A DNA stretch of 64,000 bases from Variovorax paradoxus (GTDB lineage Bacteria; Pseudomonadota; Gammaproteobacteria; Burkholderiales; Burkholderiaceae_C). This document shows positions 34,567-43,813 of the stretch, one piece after another. A program made the position numbers and the translations under genes. The stretch's first letter is position 1. Each line of letters starts with the position of its first letter. The stretch is from the NCBI RefSeq assembly GCF_902712855.1, contig NZ_LR743507.1:5373501-5437500 (forward strand), written 5' to 3'. The notes below the pieces were generated by a model. It was not told the DNA's origin, searched no databases, and saw only the letters and a program-made list of their open reading frames with translations.

Positions 34567-35529
34567 TCAGTTCCAACGAGGAACAGCCTCATCCTTCAAC
34601 TGCCGCCGCAGCAAGTCGTAATCAGGCAAGACACTCTCGACCGTCTCCCAGAACCGGTGCGAGTGGTCCATCACCCGCAGGTGCGCCAGCTCATGCGCAA
34701 CCACGTAGTCGATCACAGGCAACCGGAAGTGAATCAACCGCCAGTTCAGCCGAATCGACCCATCCGCACTCGCACTCCCCCACCGGGTCGCCGCATTCGA
34801 CAACGACAGCTTCGCCCACCGCACCCCCAGCAGCGGCGCAAAGTGGTCCAGCCGCTCGATGAACAACTTGCGTGCCTGCCGCATCAACCAGGCTTGGGCC
34901 GCATCGCGGATCTGCGACGGCTCGGCGTTCTGCGCCACGGCCAGCCGCAGCACCCGGGGCTGGTCGCCTTCGGCCGCATCGAGCGTTCCGCCCACGCTCG
35001 CGAACCCGTGCTTCGGATCCAGCCTGATCACGACGGTCTCGCCCATGAACGGAAACACTGCACCGTCGCGCCAGTCGATCCGCGTCGCCTCGACCCGCGC
35101 ATGCCGCTGCTGCGTCTCGGTCAGCTTGCGCAGGATCCAGTCCGACTTCTCGTGGATCGCCGCGTCGACGTCGCGCAAGGCCACCCAGCGCGGCGCGCGC
35201 ACGGACAGCCCTTCGGCACCGACCAGGAAGCCGATCGTCTTGCGCTTGCCGCGCTTGAACTCGTAGGCCACGCGCGCCGACCCCAGCACGATGGCGCGCG
35301 ATGCCTGCGGATGCGTGAAGTCCGCCAGCGCCAGCGTGTCGGCCAGCGGCACCGCAGGCGGTGCGTTCGGGTCGAGTGGGACGGCAGGTGCATCGGGCAC
35401 CGCGGCTGGCGGCGCCGCCAGCTTCGGCTTTCTCGCCCGACGCGGCCGCGCGGGTGCCGGAGCGGGCGGGGCGAATTCGCTGCCCAGCCCCTCGAAAAGA
35501 TCCATCGTGAACTGGAGCAGTCCGCCCAT
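34567..35529 (-). CDS. YgjP/DUF45-type zinc metallopeptidase
   Basis: A 320-residue protein. The N-terminal 60 residues are Pro/Ala-rich; the C-terminal half is the DUF45 metal-binding domain with RWGSASADGSIRLNWRLI, VIDYVVAHELAHLRVMDHSH and FW: the HE-x2-H plus distal His arrangement of SprT/M48-like zinc enzymes. The E. coli homologue YgjP is reported as a UTP pyrophosphatase, so the role is not settled. ATG 35529 has a GAGAAGG ribosome site; a second Met at 35505 is possible. It ends the conserved glyQ-glyS-gmhB-plsC run, 14 bases after plsC. Confidence 0.9.
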   Translation of the reverse strand: MGGLLQFTMDLFEGLGSEFAPPAPAPARPRRARKPKLAAPPAAVPDAPAVPLDPNAPPAVPLADTLALADFTHPQASRAIVLGSARVAYEFKRGKRKTIGFLVGAEGLSVRAPRWVALRDVDAAIHEKSDWILRKLTETQQRHARVEATRIDWRDGAVFPFMGETVVIRLDPKHGFASVGGTLDAAEGDQPRVLRLAVAQNAEPSQIRDAAQAWLMRQARKLFIERLDHFAPLLGVRWAKLSLSNAATRWGSASADGSIRLNWRLIHFRLPVIDYVVAHELAHLRVMDHSHRFWETVESVLPDYDLLRRQLKDEAVPRWN

Positions 35530-35543
35530 CGCCGGCCTTCTCT

Positions 35544-36314
35544 TCAGTTCACCGCTTCCCGCGTGGGATGCACCGGGCTGCCGGCGTAGGCCTCGGGGTC
35601 GAGGCGCCGCATCTCGGCCTCGATCCATTCCTCGACCTCGCGCATCAGTTCGTCGGGCTTGCGGCCCACGCTCGAGATCGCCGGGCCGATGGAGACGTCG
35701 ACCACGCCGGGGCGCTTGATGAAGGCCTTGCGCGGCCACACCTTGGCCGAGGTCACGGCGATGGGAATCACCGGCACGCCGGTCTCGCAGGCCAGGCGCG
35801 TGCCGCCGCTCTTGTAGGTGCCCTTCTGGCCGCGGGGAATGCGCGTGCCTTCGGGGAACATGATGATCCAGATGCCCTGCGCGAGCAGTTTGCGACCCTG
35901 GTTCACCACCTTGTTGAAGGCCTGCGCGCGCTGGCTGCGGTCGATGTGGATCATGTCCAGGCGCGCCATCGCCCAGCCGAAGAAGGGGATGTAGATCAGT
36001 TCCTTCTTGAACACGTAGGCCAGCGGATGCGGCATCAGTGTGGGCATCAGGAAGGTCTCGAGCGTGGACTGGTGCTTCACCAGCAGGATCGCACCGGCGA
36101 GCTTGTCGGTCGGCAGGTTCTCCATGCCGCTCACGCGGGTCCTGATGCCCAGCAGCACGCGCGCGCCGCCGATGGCCCAGCCCAGCCAGCGCACTGCCAT
36201 CCAGTACAGCGGGATGCCGCGCTTCCAGAGCGAGCTGACGCACATGATGATGCCCCATGGCACCACGGTGACGAGCATCCAGAGTGCATGGAGAACGGAA
36301 CGGAACAACGCCAT
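35544..36314 (-). CDS. plsC: 1-acyl-sn-glycerol-3-phosphate acyltransferase
   Basis: A 256-residue membrane-associated acyltransferase that makes phosphatidic acid. Hydrophobic N-terminal helices (LHALWMLVTVVPWGIIMCV), the catalytic motif as VKHQSTLETF (H-x4-E in place of the usual H-x4-D), the glycerophosphate-binding FPEGTRIPRG, and ETGVPVIPIAVTS follow. The ATG at 36314 shares one base with the TGA of gmhB (TGATG). Confidence 0.93.
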   Translation of the reverse strand: MALFRSVLHALWMLVTVVPWGIIMCVSSLWKRGIPLYWMAVRWLGWAIGGARVLLGIRTRVSGMENLPTDKLAGAILLVKHQSTLETFLMPTLMPHPLAYVFKKELIYIPFFGWAMARLDMIHIDRSQRAQAFNKVVNQGRKLLAQGIWIIMFPEGTRIPRGQKGTYKSGGTRLACETGVPVIPIAVTSAKVWPRKAFIKRPGVVDVSIGPAISSVGRKPDELMREVEEWIEAEMRRLDPEAYAGSPVHPTREAVN

Positions 36315-36892
36315 CAGACAGCCACCTGCAGTGCATCCCGCGCTTCGCGCGCGAGCAGAAAGTCGACAAAGGCGGCGAGATCGTCGTGGACCAACGTGTT
36401 CGCCGGGTATTCGGAGGGCAGCGGATCGACGCCGCGGCACGCGGCGCCCATGCCCGTGAGCAGCAGGTGCGGCTCGCAGCCGGCAGCGGCACCGGCCTGG
36501 AGGTCGCGCAGGCTGTCGCCGCAGGTCGGGATGCCCTTGAGGTCGATGCCGTAGCGGTCGCCGATCTGCAGGAACAGGCCCGGCTTGGGCTTGCGGCAGT
36601 CGCAGTTCTCGTCGGGGCTGTGCGGGCAATAGAACACCGCATCGACCCTGCCGCCCACGGCAGAGAGCATCTTGTGCATCTTGGCGTGCATGGCATTGAG
36701 CGAGGCCATGTCGAACAGCCCGCGGCCCAGGCCCGACTGGTTCGACGCGATCACCACGTGCCACCCCGCATGGTTGAGCCGCGCCACGGCCTCGAGCGCA
36801 CCGGGCAGCGGCGTCCACTCGATGTCGCTCTTGACGAAGTCTTCGCGGTGCACGTTGATCGTGCCGTTGCGGTCGAGGATGACGAGTTTCAT
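36314..36892 (-). CDS. gmhB: D-glycero-D-manno-heptose 1,7-bisphosphate 7-phosphatase-like HAD protein, altered motif I
   Basis: A 192-residue HAD phosphatase of lipopolysaccharide heptose synthesis. Zinc loop cysteines (FYCPHSPDENCDCRKPKPG) and SNQSGLGRGLF identify GmhB. Motif I reads MKLVILDRNGTIN: Asp7 is present but the second aspartate (general acid) is Asn9, a GAC to AAC change. In most GmhB the motif is DRDG. The protein may be weakly active, or the residue may be replaced functionally. Order glyS-gmhB-plsC is conserved in Burkholderiales. Confidence 0.88.
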   Translation of the reverse strand: MKLVILDRNGTINVHREDFVKSDIEWTPLPGALEAVARLNHAGWHVVIASNQSGLGRGLFDMASLNAMHAKMHKMLSAVGGRVDAVFYCPHSPDENCDCRKPKPGLFLQIGDRYGIDLKGIPTCGDSLRDLQAGAAAGCEPHLLLTGMGAACRGVDPLPSEYPANTLVHDDLAAFVDFLLAREARDALQVAV

Positions 36893-36926
36893 GGCAATGC
36901 CACCGGTGAGGTCGTCGAAGGGATGC

Positions 36927-39059
36927 TCAGACAGCCAGCCGCTCGAGCTGCGCCACGCGGTTCATCGCGACGTGCAGCGACATCAGCAGGCCCAGGCGGT
37001 TCAACCGCAGGTCGGCCTGCTCGGCGTTGACCATCACACCGTCGAAGAAGGCATCGACCGGCTCGCGCAGCGCGGCCAGCGTCTGCAGCGAGGCGGTGTA
37101 GTCGCCGGCTTCGAACTGGGCGTTGGCTGCGGGCACGACCTGTGCCATGGCGCCGTGCAGCGCCTTCTCTGCGGGCTCCTGCAGCAGCAGCTCGCTGACG
37201 TGCGCGTCGGCCTCGGGAGCCTTCTTCAGGATGTTGCCGATGCGCTTGTTCGCGGCGGCCAGCGCGGCGGCGGCGGGCAGGGCGGCAAAGGCGCGCACCG
37301 CAGCCAGCAGCTTGGGCACTTCGGCCAGGCGTTGCGGGCGCGGGGCGAGCACGGCATCGACTTCCTGCGCGCTGGCGCCCTGCTCGCGCAGGCTGCCGGC
37401 GAGGCGGTCGAGGATGAAGTCCTGCAGCTCGACGGTGGCCTTGCCGCTGTCGAAGCCGGCAATGCCGCCAAACTGCGTGGCGGCGTCCTGCAGCAGCGTG
37501 TTCAGGTCGAGCGCGAGGTCCTTCTCGATGAGCATGCGGATCACGCCCAGTGCATGGCGGCGCAGCGCGAACGGATCGCGATCGCCGGTGGGCAGGTTGC
37601 CGATGCCGAACATGCCGACCAGCGTCTCGAGCTTGTCGGCCAGCGCGACGACCAGGCCGACGTTGTTGCGGGGCAGTTCGTCGCCCGCGAAGCGCGGCTT
37701 GTAGTGGTCCTCGATGGCGTCGGCCACCGCGGCGTCGAGTCCGTCGTGCAGCGCGTAGTAGCGGCCCATGGTGCCCTGCAGTTCCGGGAACTCGCCGACC
37801 ATGTCGGTCACGAGGTCGGCCTTGGCCAGCTGTGCGGCCTGCGTGGCGTGGGCGGCCAGAGCGGTGTCGCCGATCTTTTCGGCAATGCCGCGTGCGATGC
37901 GCATCACGCGTTCGACGCGCTCGCCCTGCGTGCCCAGCTTGTTGTGATAGACCACCTTGCCCAGCGACTCGACGCGCGAGGCCAGCGACTTCTTGCGGTC
38001 CTGGTCGAAGAAGAACTTGGCGTCGGCCAGGCGTGGCCGCACCACGCGCTCGTTGCCGCCGGTGACGGCGCTCGCGTCGTCGGGGCTGATGTTGCTGACG
38101 ACCAGGAACCTGTTGGTGAGCCTGTTCGACGCGTCGAGCAGCGGAAAGTACTTCTGGTTGGCCTTCATCGTGAGGATCAGGCATTCCTGCGGCACTTCGA
38201 GGAACTCGCGCTCGAAGCTGCAGACCAGCACGTTGGGGCGTTCGACCAGCGCGGTGACTTCGTCGAGCAGCGCATCGTCATGGATGGGCACCGAGCCGCC
38301 GCCGACCGTCACGGCGGCCGCCGCAAGCTGGCGCGCGATCTCGGCGCGGCGCGCCTCGAAGCTCGCAATGACGGCGCCTTCTTCCTGCAGCTGCAGCGCG
38401 TAGCTGTCGGCGTCGCGCAGCACGACCGGGTCGATGGCCGCCTCGAAGCGATGGCCGTGCGTGTCGCGGCCGGCCTTCAGGCCCAGCGCCTCGATCGGCA
38501 CCACGGCGTTGCCGTGCAGCGCCACCAGGCCGTGTGCAGGACGCACGAAGCTCACGCTGGTCCAGCCGGGCAGCTCGCTGCCTTCCTCGAGCTGGTAGGT
38601 CATGACCTTGGGAATCGGCAGCTTGGCGATGGCCTCGGCCAGCGCCTTCTGCAGGCCTTCGGCCAGCGTGGCGCCCTTGGCGGTGCTTTCGTAGAAAAGG
38701 GCTTCGGCCTTGCCGTCCATCGCGCGCTTGAGGCCGGGCACGGCGGAAGCGTCGGCGCCCAGCGCACCCAGGCGCTTGAGCAGCGCGGGCGTGGGCTGGC
38801 CCGAGGCGTCGAGACCGACGGCGACGGGCATGAGCTTTTGCGACACCGCCTTGTCGGCGGCGCGCCCGGCCACGTGCGTGAGATGCACGGCCAGGCGGCG
38901 CGGCGAGGCGTAGGCGGTCAGCACGGCGCCGGGCTCGGCGAGCCCCTGCGCCGCGAGTTGGTCGCGCAGCACGCCGGCAAAGGCATCACCGAGCTTCTTC
39001 AGCGCCTTGGGCGGCAATTCCTCGACAAACAGTTCGACAAGAAGGCTGGCAGACGACAT
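36927..39059 (-). CDS. glyS: Glycyl-tRNA synthetase, beta subunit
   Basis: A 710-residue subunit of the alpha2beta2 glycyl-tRNA synthetase. LLVELFVEELPPKALKKLGD is the conserved N-terminus; DLVTDMVGEFPELQGTMGRYYA and ALADKLETLVGMFGIG, with PTGDRDPFALRRHALGVIR are diagnostic; a DALR-type anticodon-binding region is at the end. It follows glyQ but a 183-residue membrane hydrolase gene is interposed. Confidence 0.97.
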   Translation of the reverse strand: MSSASLLVELFVEELPPKALKKLGDAFAGVLRDQLAAQGLAEPGAVLTAYASPRRLAVHLTHVAGRAADKAVSQKLMPVAVGLDASGQPTPALLKRLGALGADASAVPGLKRAMDGKAEALFYESTAKGATLAEGLQKALAEAIAKLPIPKVMTYQLEEGSELPGWTSVSFVRPAHGLVALHGNAVVPIEALGLKAGRDTHGHRFEAAIDPVVLRDADSYALQLQEEGAVIASFEARRAEIARQLAAAAVTVGGGSVPIHDDALLDEVTALVERPNVLVCSFEREFLEVPQECLILTMKANQKYFPLLDASNRLTNRFLVVSNISPDDASAVTGGNERVVRPRLADAKFFFDQDRKKSLASRVESLGKVVYHNKLGTQGERVERVMRIARGIAEKIGDTALAAHATQAAQLAKADLVTDMVGEFPELQGTMGRYYALHDGLDAAVADAIEDHYKPRFAGDELPRNNVGLVVALADKLETLVGMFGIGNLPTGDRDPFALRRHALGVIRMLIEKDLALDLNTLLQDAATQFGGIAGFDSGKATVELQDFILDRLAGSLREQGASAQEVDAVLAPRPQRLAEVPKLLAAVRAFAALPAAAALAAANKRIGNILKKAPEADAHVSELLLQEPAEKALHGAMAQVVPAANAQFEAGDYTASLQTLAALREPVDAFFDGVMVNAEQADLRLNRLGLLMSLHVAMNRVAQLERLAV

Positions 39060-39163
39060 GGCTCAGAGGGCTTTTGAAAATGGGCCGCGGGCGGCACCGG
39101 CCACGGGCGCGCAGCGATGCGGCACCGTGGAAGGGAAAGAAGAAGAAAAAGGACGAATCGGGT

Positions 39164-39715
39164 TCATGCGGCCACGGCGCCATGGCGCCGCTCCACGTTG
39201 CGGCGCGCGACGAGCACGAGCACCGCGGCCACCAGCAGCGGCGCCCACACGGTGACCATCTCGTTGAACAGCACCGCCGCGCCACGCGGCGAGAAGAACT
39301 TCTTCAGCGCGATGGGCGACACCTCGATGGGGCGCCACGGGCTGAAGTAGCGAACGTCGCTGAATGGCCAGAAGAGGGCGATGCCGATGCCGCCATTGGT
39401 CAGCATGTCCAGCAGCGGATGCGACACGGTGCACAGCGAGATCCACGCCCAGCCGGCGGCCCGGCGCATGCCCCAGCGCGGCGCGAGCCACCAGCCCGCA
39501 AGCCCCAGCAGCAGCGCGAACACCAGCGTGTGCGTGAAGCCGCGGTGCCCCGTCATGCCGCCGTAGGCAATGCCGAGCTTGAAGGCGAGGCCGTCGAAGT
39601 CGGGCACGATGGACGCGAGCATGCCGGCCAGCAGCGCCGTCGCCGGCACGCGCCGCGTGCCCAGCGCGATGGCTGCGCAGACGGGAACGGCGACGTGGGT
39701 GAAGACGGTGGGCAT
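39164..39715 (-). CDS. YdjM-type membrane-bound metal-dependent hydrolase (DUF457)
   Basis: A 183-residue membrane protein with four or five helices. MPTVFTHVAVPVCAAIALG, SIVPDFDGLAF, HRGFTHTLVFAL and TVSHPLLDMLTNGG hold conserved His and Asp residues of the YdjM family, thought to be a phospholipase C-related metal-dependent hydrolase; activity is unproven. It sits between glyQ (27 bases) and glyS (104 bases) on the same strand, so it is probably co-transcribed with them. Confidence 0.88.
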   Translation of the reverse strand: MPTVFTHVAVPVCAAIALGTRRVPATALLAGMLASIVPDFDGLAFKLGIAYGGMTGHRGFTHTLVFALLLGLAGWWLAPRWGMRRAAGWAWISLCTVSHPLLDMLTNGGIGIALFWPFSDVRYFSPWRPIEVSPIALKKFFSPRGAAVLFNEMVTVWAPLLVAAVLVLVARRNVERRHGAVAA

Positions 39716-39742
39716 GCAATGGCTCGATGGCTCGGGGCCCGC

Positions 39743-40651
<909 letters not shown>

Positions 40652-40897
40652 GAAGCTGGCCGGCGTCGCCGGACATTGGACGGTAGCGCGGCGACACGCC
40701 GCGAAAGCGGGCGATTTTACGTTCGGAGGGCAACTCTCCCACAGCGGGTCGGGAAGTCGCCTGCTGGCACGGCCGGACAGGGGATGGGACAACACCGAAC
40801 CCGCCGCATGCGGCGGGACCGACCGGGCGCCAGCCGCGCCCGCTTTGCCGCTGGTCCTTTCCTTGTAAGCCCACCCTTTCTCCATCGCCTTCCCTCC

Positions 40898-41866
40898 ATG
40901 CCAGTGCCCGAAACCGGACCCGACGCCCCTCTCTTCATCGTGCTCAACGCCGGCTCCGGCAGCGAGGACGCGACCGAGGCCCGCCGGGTCATCGAGGAAG
41001 GCTGCGCCGCGGCCGGCCGCCGGCACCGGATCTTCATGATCGACGGCCCTGGCCGGGTGCAGGCGCTGGCGCGAGAGGCGGTGGAGCGGGCGCGGGCGGT
41101 GGGCGGGGTGGTGGTGGCGGCGGGCGGCGACGGCACCATCAACGCGGTGGCCCATGCCACGCTGGGCAGCGGCTGCGCTTTCGGCGTGCTGCCGCAGGGC
41201 ACCTTCAACTACTTCAGCCGCACCCACGGCATTCCGCGCGATACCGCGCAGGCGCTGCAGGTGCTGCTGACCGAGCAGCCACGGCCGGTGCAGGTCGGCC
41301 TGGTGAACGACCGGGTGTTCCTGGTCAATGCCAGCCTCGGCCTGTATGCCGAACTGCTCGAAGAGCGCGAGACCTACAAGGCGCGCTACGGACGCAGCCG
41401 CTGGATCGCCTTCGGTGCCGGCCTGCTGACGGTGCTGCGCGGCCACCGGAACTGGGACCTGCGCATGGCCTCGCGCGGCGTCGAGCGCGACATCCGCACG
41501 CCGACGCTGTTCGTCGGCAACAACCCCCTGCAACTGCACCAGGTCGGCATTGCCGAGGCCGACATGCTCGAACAGGGCCGGCTGGCCGCCATCGCGCTCA
41601 AGCCCGTGGGGCCGCTGGCCATGCCCGGCCTGCTGGTGCGCGGCGCGCTCGGCCGGCTCGGCGGTGCCGACGAGGTGCTGAGCTTCCCCTTCGAATCGCT
41701 CACGGTGAAGGCCCGGCGCCCGCTGGGCGCGCGCCGCGTCAAGGTGGCGACCGACGGCGAGATCGGCTGGGTCGACATGCCGCTGCTGTTTCGCGTCTCG
41801 CCCGAGCCGCTCTGGCTGGTGCGCCCGGCCGAGACCGCGCCCGAGCTGGAAGCGGCACGCGCATGA
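40898..41866 (+). CDS. Diacylglycerol kinase-family lipid kinase
   Basis: A 322-residue protein of the DAGK/YegS family. LFIVLNAGSGSEDATEARRV at the start, VVVAAGGDGTINAVAHATL (ATP motif) and FGVLPQGTFNYFSRTHGIP are diagnostic. It phosphorylates a lipid such as diacylglycerol or a sphingoid base; the target is unknown. It is divergent from glyQ and leads a group with a metallophosphoesterase (18-base gap) and a PAP2 phosphatase, a set pointing to lipid phosphate turnover. Confidence 0.92.
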   Translation: MPVPETGPDAPLFIVLNAGSGSEDATEARRVIEEGCAAAGRRHRIFMIDGPGRVQALAREAVERARAVGGVVVAAGGDGTINAVAHATLGSGCAFGVLPQGTFNYFSRTHGIPRDTAQALQVLLTEQPRPVQVGLVNDRVFLVNASLGLYAELLEERETYKARYGRSRWIAFGAGLLTVLRGHRNWDLRMASRGVERDIRTPTLFVGNNPLQLHQVGIAEADMLEQGRLAAIALKPVGPLAMPGLLVRGALGRLGGADEVLSFPFESLTVKARRPLGARRVKVATDGEIGWVDMPLLFRVSPEPLWLVRPAETAPELEAARA

Positions 41867-41884
41867 GTCGCCGATGAACAGCCG

Positions 41885-42715
41885 ATGAGTTGCCTGCTGC
41901 AGATCTCCGACCCTCACTTCGGCACCGAGCAGCCCGACGTGCTGCGTGCGCTCGAGCAGCTGGCGGCCGCGCTGGCGCCGGGCGTGGTGGTGCTGTCGGG
42001 CGACATCACGCAGCGCGCCACCGCCGCGCAGTTCGCAGCGGCGCGGGCTTTCGCCGACCGGCTCGGCCGGCCGGTGCTCGCCATTCCGGGCAACCACGAC
42101 ATCCCGCTGTTCCAGCTGGCGGCGCGCGTGTTCGCGCCCTACGGCCGCTACTGCCGCGCCTTCGGGGACGACCTGGAGCCGACGTTCGAGTCGCGCGAGT
42201 GGCTGGTGGCCACGGTCAACACCACGCGCTGGTACCGGCACGAGGACGGCGCGGTCTCGGCCGAACAGATCGAGCGGGTGGCACGGCGGCTCGCCCAGGC
42301 CTCGCCGTCGCAGGTGCGCGTGGTGGTGACGCACCAGCCGGTGATGGTCACGCGCGGGCAGGACCTCGGCAACCGCCTGCATGGGCGCGAGCAGGCGGTG
42401 GCGCGGTGGTGCGCGGCCGGCGCCGACCTGATCCTGGGCGGCCACATCCACCTGCCGTTCGTGCGGCCGCTGCACGACGCCTTTCCGGGCTGCGCGCCCA
42501 CTGCCTGGGCCGTGCAGGCCGGCACGGCCACCTCGACCCGGGTGCGCGCCGGGCATCCCAATTCGGTGAACGTGGTGCACGCGGACATCGCCGGGGGCGC
42601 CGACGGCCGGCGCGCCTGCCGCGTCGAACGCTGGGACTACGTCGCGCGCGACAAGGCCTTCGGCTGCGCCGAAGTATTCGGCCTTTCCCTTGCCAGCGAG
42701 GCGGTGCAGCCTTAG
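41885..42715 (+). CDS. Calcineurin-like metallophosphoesterase
   Basis: A 276-residue metallophosphoesterase. All metal ligands are seen: ISDPHFG, LSGDITQR, PGNHDIPLF, VTHQPVM and LGGHIHLPF. Size and motif order are like CpdA-type cyclic-nucleotide or lipid phosphodiesterases; the neighbouring lipid kinase and PAP2 genes favour a lipid role (inference). It starts 18 bases after the kinase gene and ends 11 bases before the PAP2 gene. Confidence 0.92.
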   Translation: MSCLLQISDPHFGTEQPDVLRALEQLAAALAPGVVVLSGDITQRATAAQFAAARAFADRLGRPVLAIPGNHDIPLFQLAARVFAPYGRYCRAFGDDLEPTFESREWLVATVNTTRWYRHEDGAVSAEQIERVARRLAQASPSQVRVVVTHQPVMVTRGQDLGNRLHGREQAVARWCAAGADLILGGHIHLPFVRPLHDAFPGCAPTAWAVQAGTATSTRVRAGHPNSVNVVHADIAGGADGRRACRVERWDYVARDKAFGCAEVFGLSLASEAVQP

Positions 42716-42726
42716 GGTGCGCCGCT

Positions 42727-43545
42727 ATGTCGACCGAAGCCCCCCTTGTTCTTGCTGCACGGCAGCTCGGCGCGCATGCGCTGCCCTGGTTCCTCGTCCT
42801 TCTTGCGGTGGCCGTGATCGGCGCCGGCCTTGCCTGCCACACGCTGCAGAAGCGGCACTTCCGGACGCTCGATACCGAGGAGCCCAGCGAGCCGCGCATC
42901 GCGCTCGGACTCGCATCAGGCTTCATGCTGATCCTGCTCGCGTCGAGCCTGTTCGCCTGGATCGCATCGAACATCTCCGACGGCCGCGTGCTCGGCCAGG
43001 CCGACCATGCCCTGACCGACGCCATCGCCCTGCACCTGCCGCGAACCGCGTTGGTGGCCTTCAGCTGGCTCACGCACCTGGGCGACGCGGCCTTCCTCGC
43101 GCCGGTGTGCCTGCTCGTGGCGGCGGTGCTGTGGTGGCATGCGCACCGCGGGCTGGCGCTCGGTTGGGTGCTGGCCTTGGGCGGCACCGTCGTGCTGAAC
43201 CCCGCGCTCAAGCAGATCTTCGCGCGGGCTCGTCCGCTGCACGACCACGGCCTTGCGCTGGAGACCAGCTACAGCTTTCCCAGCGGCCACAGCGCCGGCG
43301 CCATCGTGAGCTACGGAATGATGCTGTACCTCCTGCTGCGCACCCTGCCCCCGCGCTGGCACGTGCCCGGCGCCATGGCCGCGGCCGCAGCCATCGTCAC
43401 CATCGCGTGCAGCCGCATCTTCCTGCAGGTGCATTTCGCAAGCGACGTCGCAGCCGGCCTGCTGACCGGCCTGGCCTGGCTCCTCGTGTGCGTGAGCAGC
43501 CTCGAGTACGCACGCCACCGCCAACAGCGACGCGCGCTGGCCTGA
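42727..43545 (+). CDS. PAP2-family membrane phosphatase
   Basis: A 272-residue membrane phosphatase with about six helices. The three motifs are LKQIFARARP (K-x6-R-P), SFPSGHSAGAI, and CSRIFLQVHFASDVAAG (S-R-x5-H-x3-D). It removes phosphate from lipids such as phosphatidic acid or undecaprenyl pyrophosphate at the outer face of the inner membrane. It ends the lipid-phosphate group and faces the asparaginase gene across a repeat block. Confidence 0.92.
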   Translation: MSTEAPLVLAARQLGAHALPWFLVLLAVAVIGAGLACHTLQKRHFRTLDTEEPSEPRIALGLASGFMLILLASSLFAWIASNISDGRVLGQADHALTDAIALHLPRTALVAFSWLTHLGDAAFLAPVCLLVAAVLWWHAHRGLALGWVLALGGTVVLNPALKQIFARARPLHDHGLALETSYSFPSGHSAGAIVSYGMMLYLLLRTLPPRWHVPGAMAAAAAIVTIACSRIFLQVHFASDVAAGLLTGLAWLLVCVSSLEYARHRQQRRALA

Positions 43546-43555
43546 GCCAGCCGCA

Positions 43556-43813
43556 TGTGTTGCCCCCGGCGGGGACAGGCGAAGCGACACGAAGTGCCGC
43601 GAAGCCTGGGGACGAGTCAAGAACACCGCGGAACCGGCTGCGCCGGGCCGCAGGTGTTGCCCCCGGCAGAGGGAAGGAGAAGCGGACACGAAGTGCCGCG
43701 AAGCCTGGGGGCAAGTCCAGAAACACCGAGGAACCGGCTTTGCCGGGCCTCTGGTGTTGCCCCCGGTAGGGGGTAGGCGAAGCGACACGAAGTGCGCGAA
43801 GCCTGGGGGCGAG
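43556..43813. repeat. Dispersed ~100-bp intergenic repeat, three tandem copies
   Basis: TGTTGCCCCCGG occurs at 43558, 43655 and 43755, spacings 97 and 100. Each copy has GAACCGGCTnnGCCGGGCC, the TGTTGCCCCCGG block, and GACACGAAGTG..GCGAAGCCTGGGG. The block fills the gap between the converging PAP2 and asparaginase genes, ending at the asparaginase stop. It is the same family as at 2915-3090 and 3322-3437. Confidence 0.88.

Noticed and set aside
34184..34576. A 130-codon open frame with FRGRVSARRPTYF
   Set aside because: It reads through the right arm of the inverted repeat; the left arm gives a similar peptide from the other side. No ribosome site or domain.
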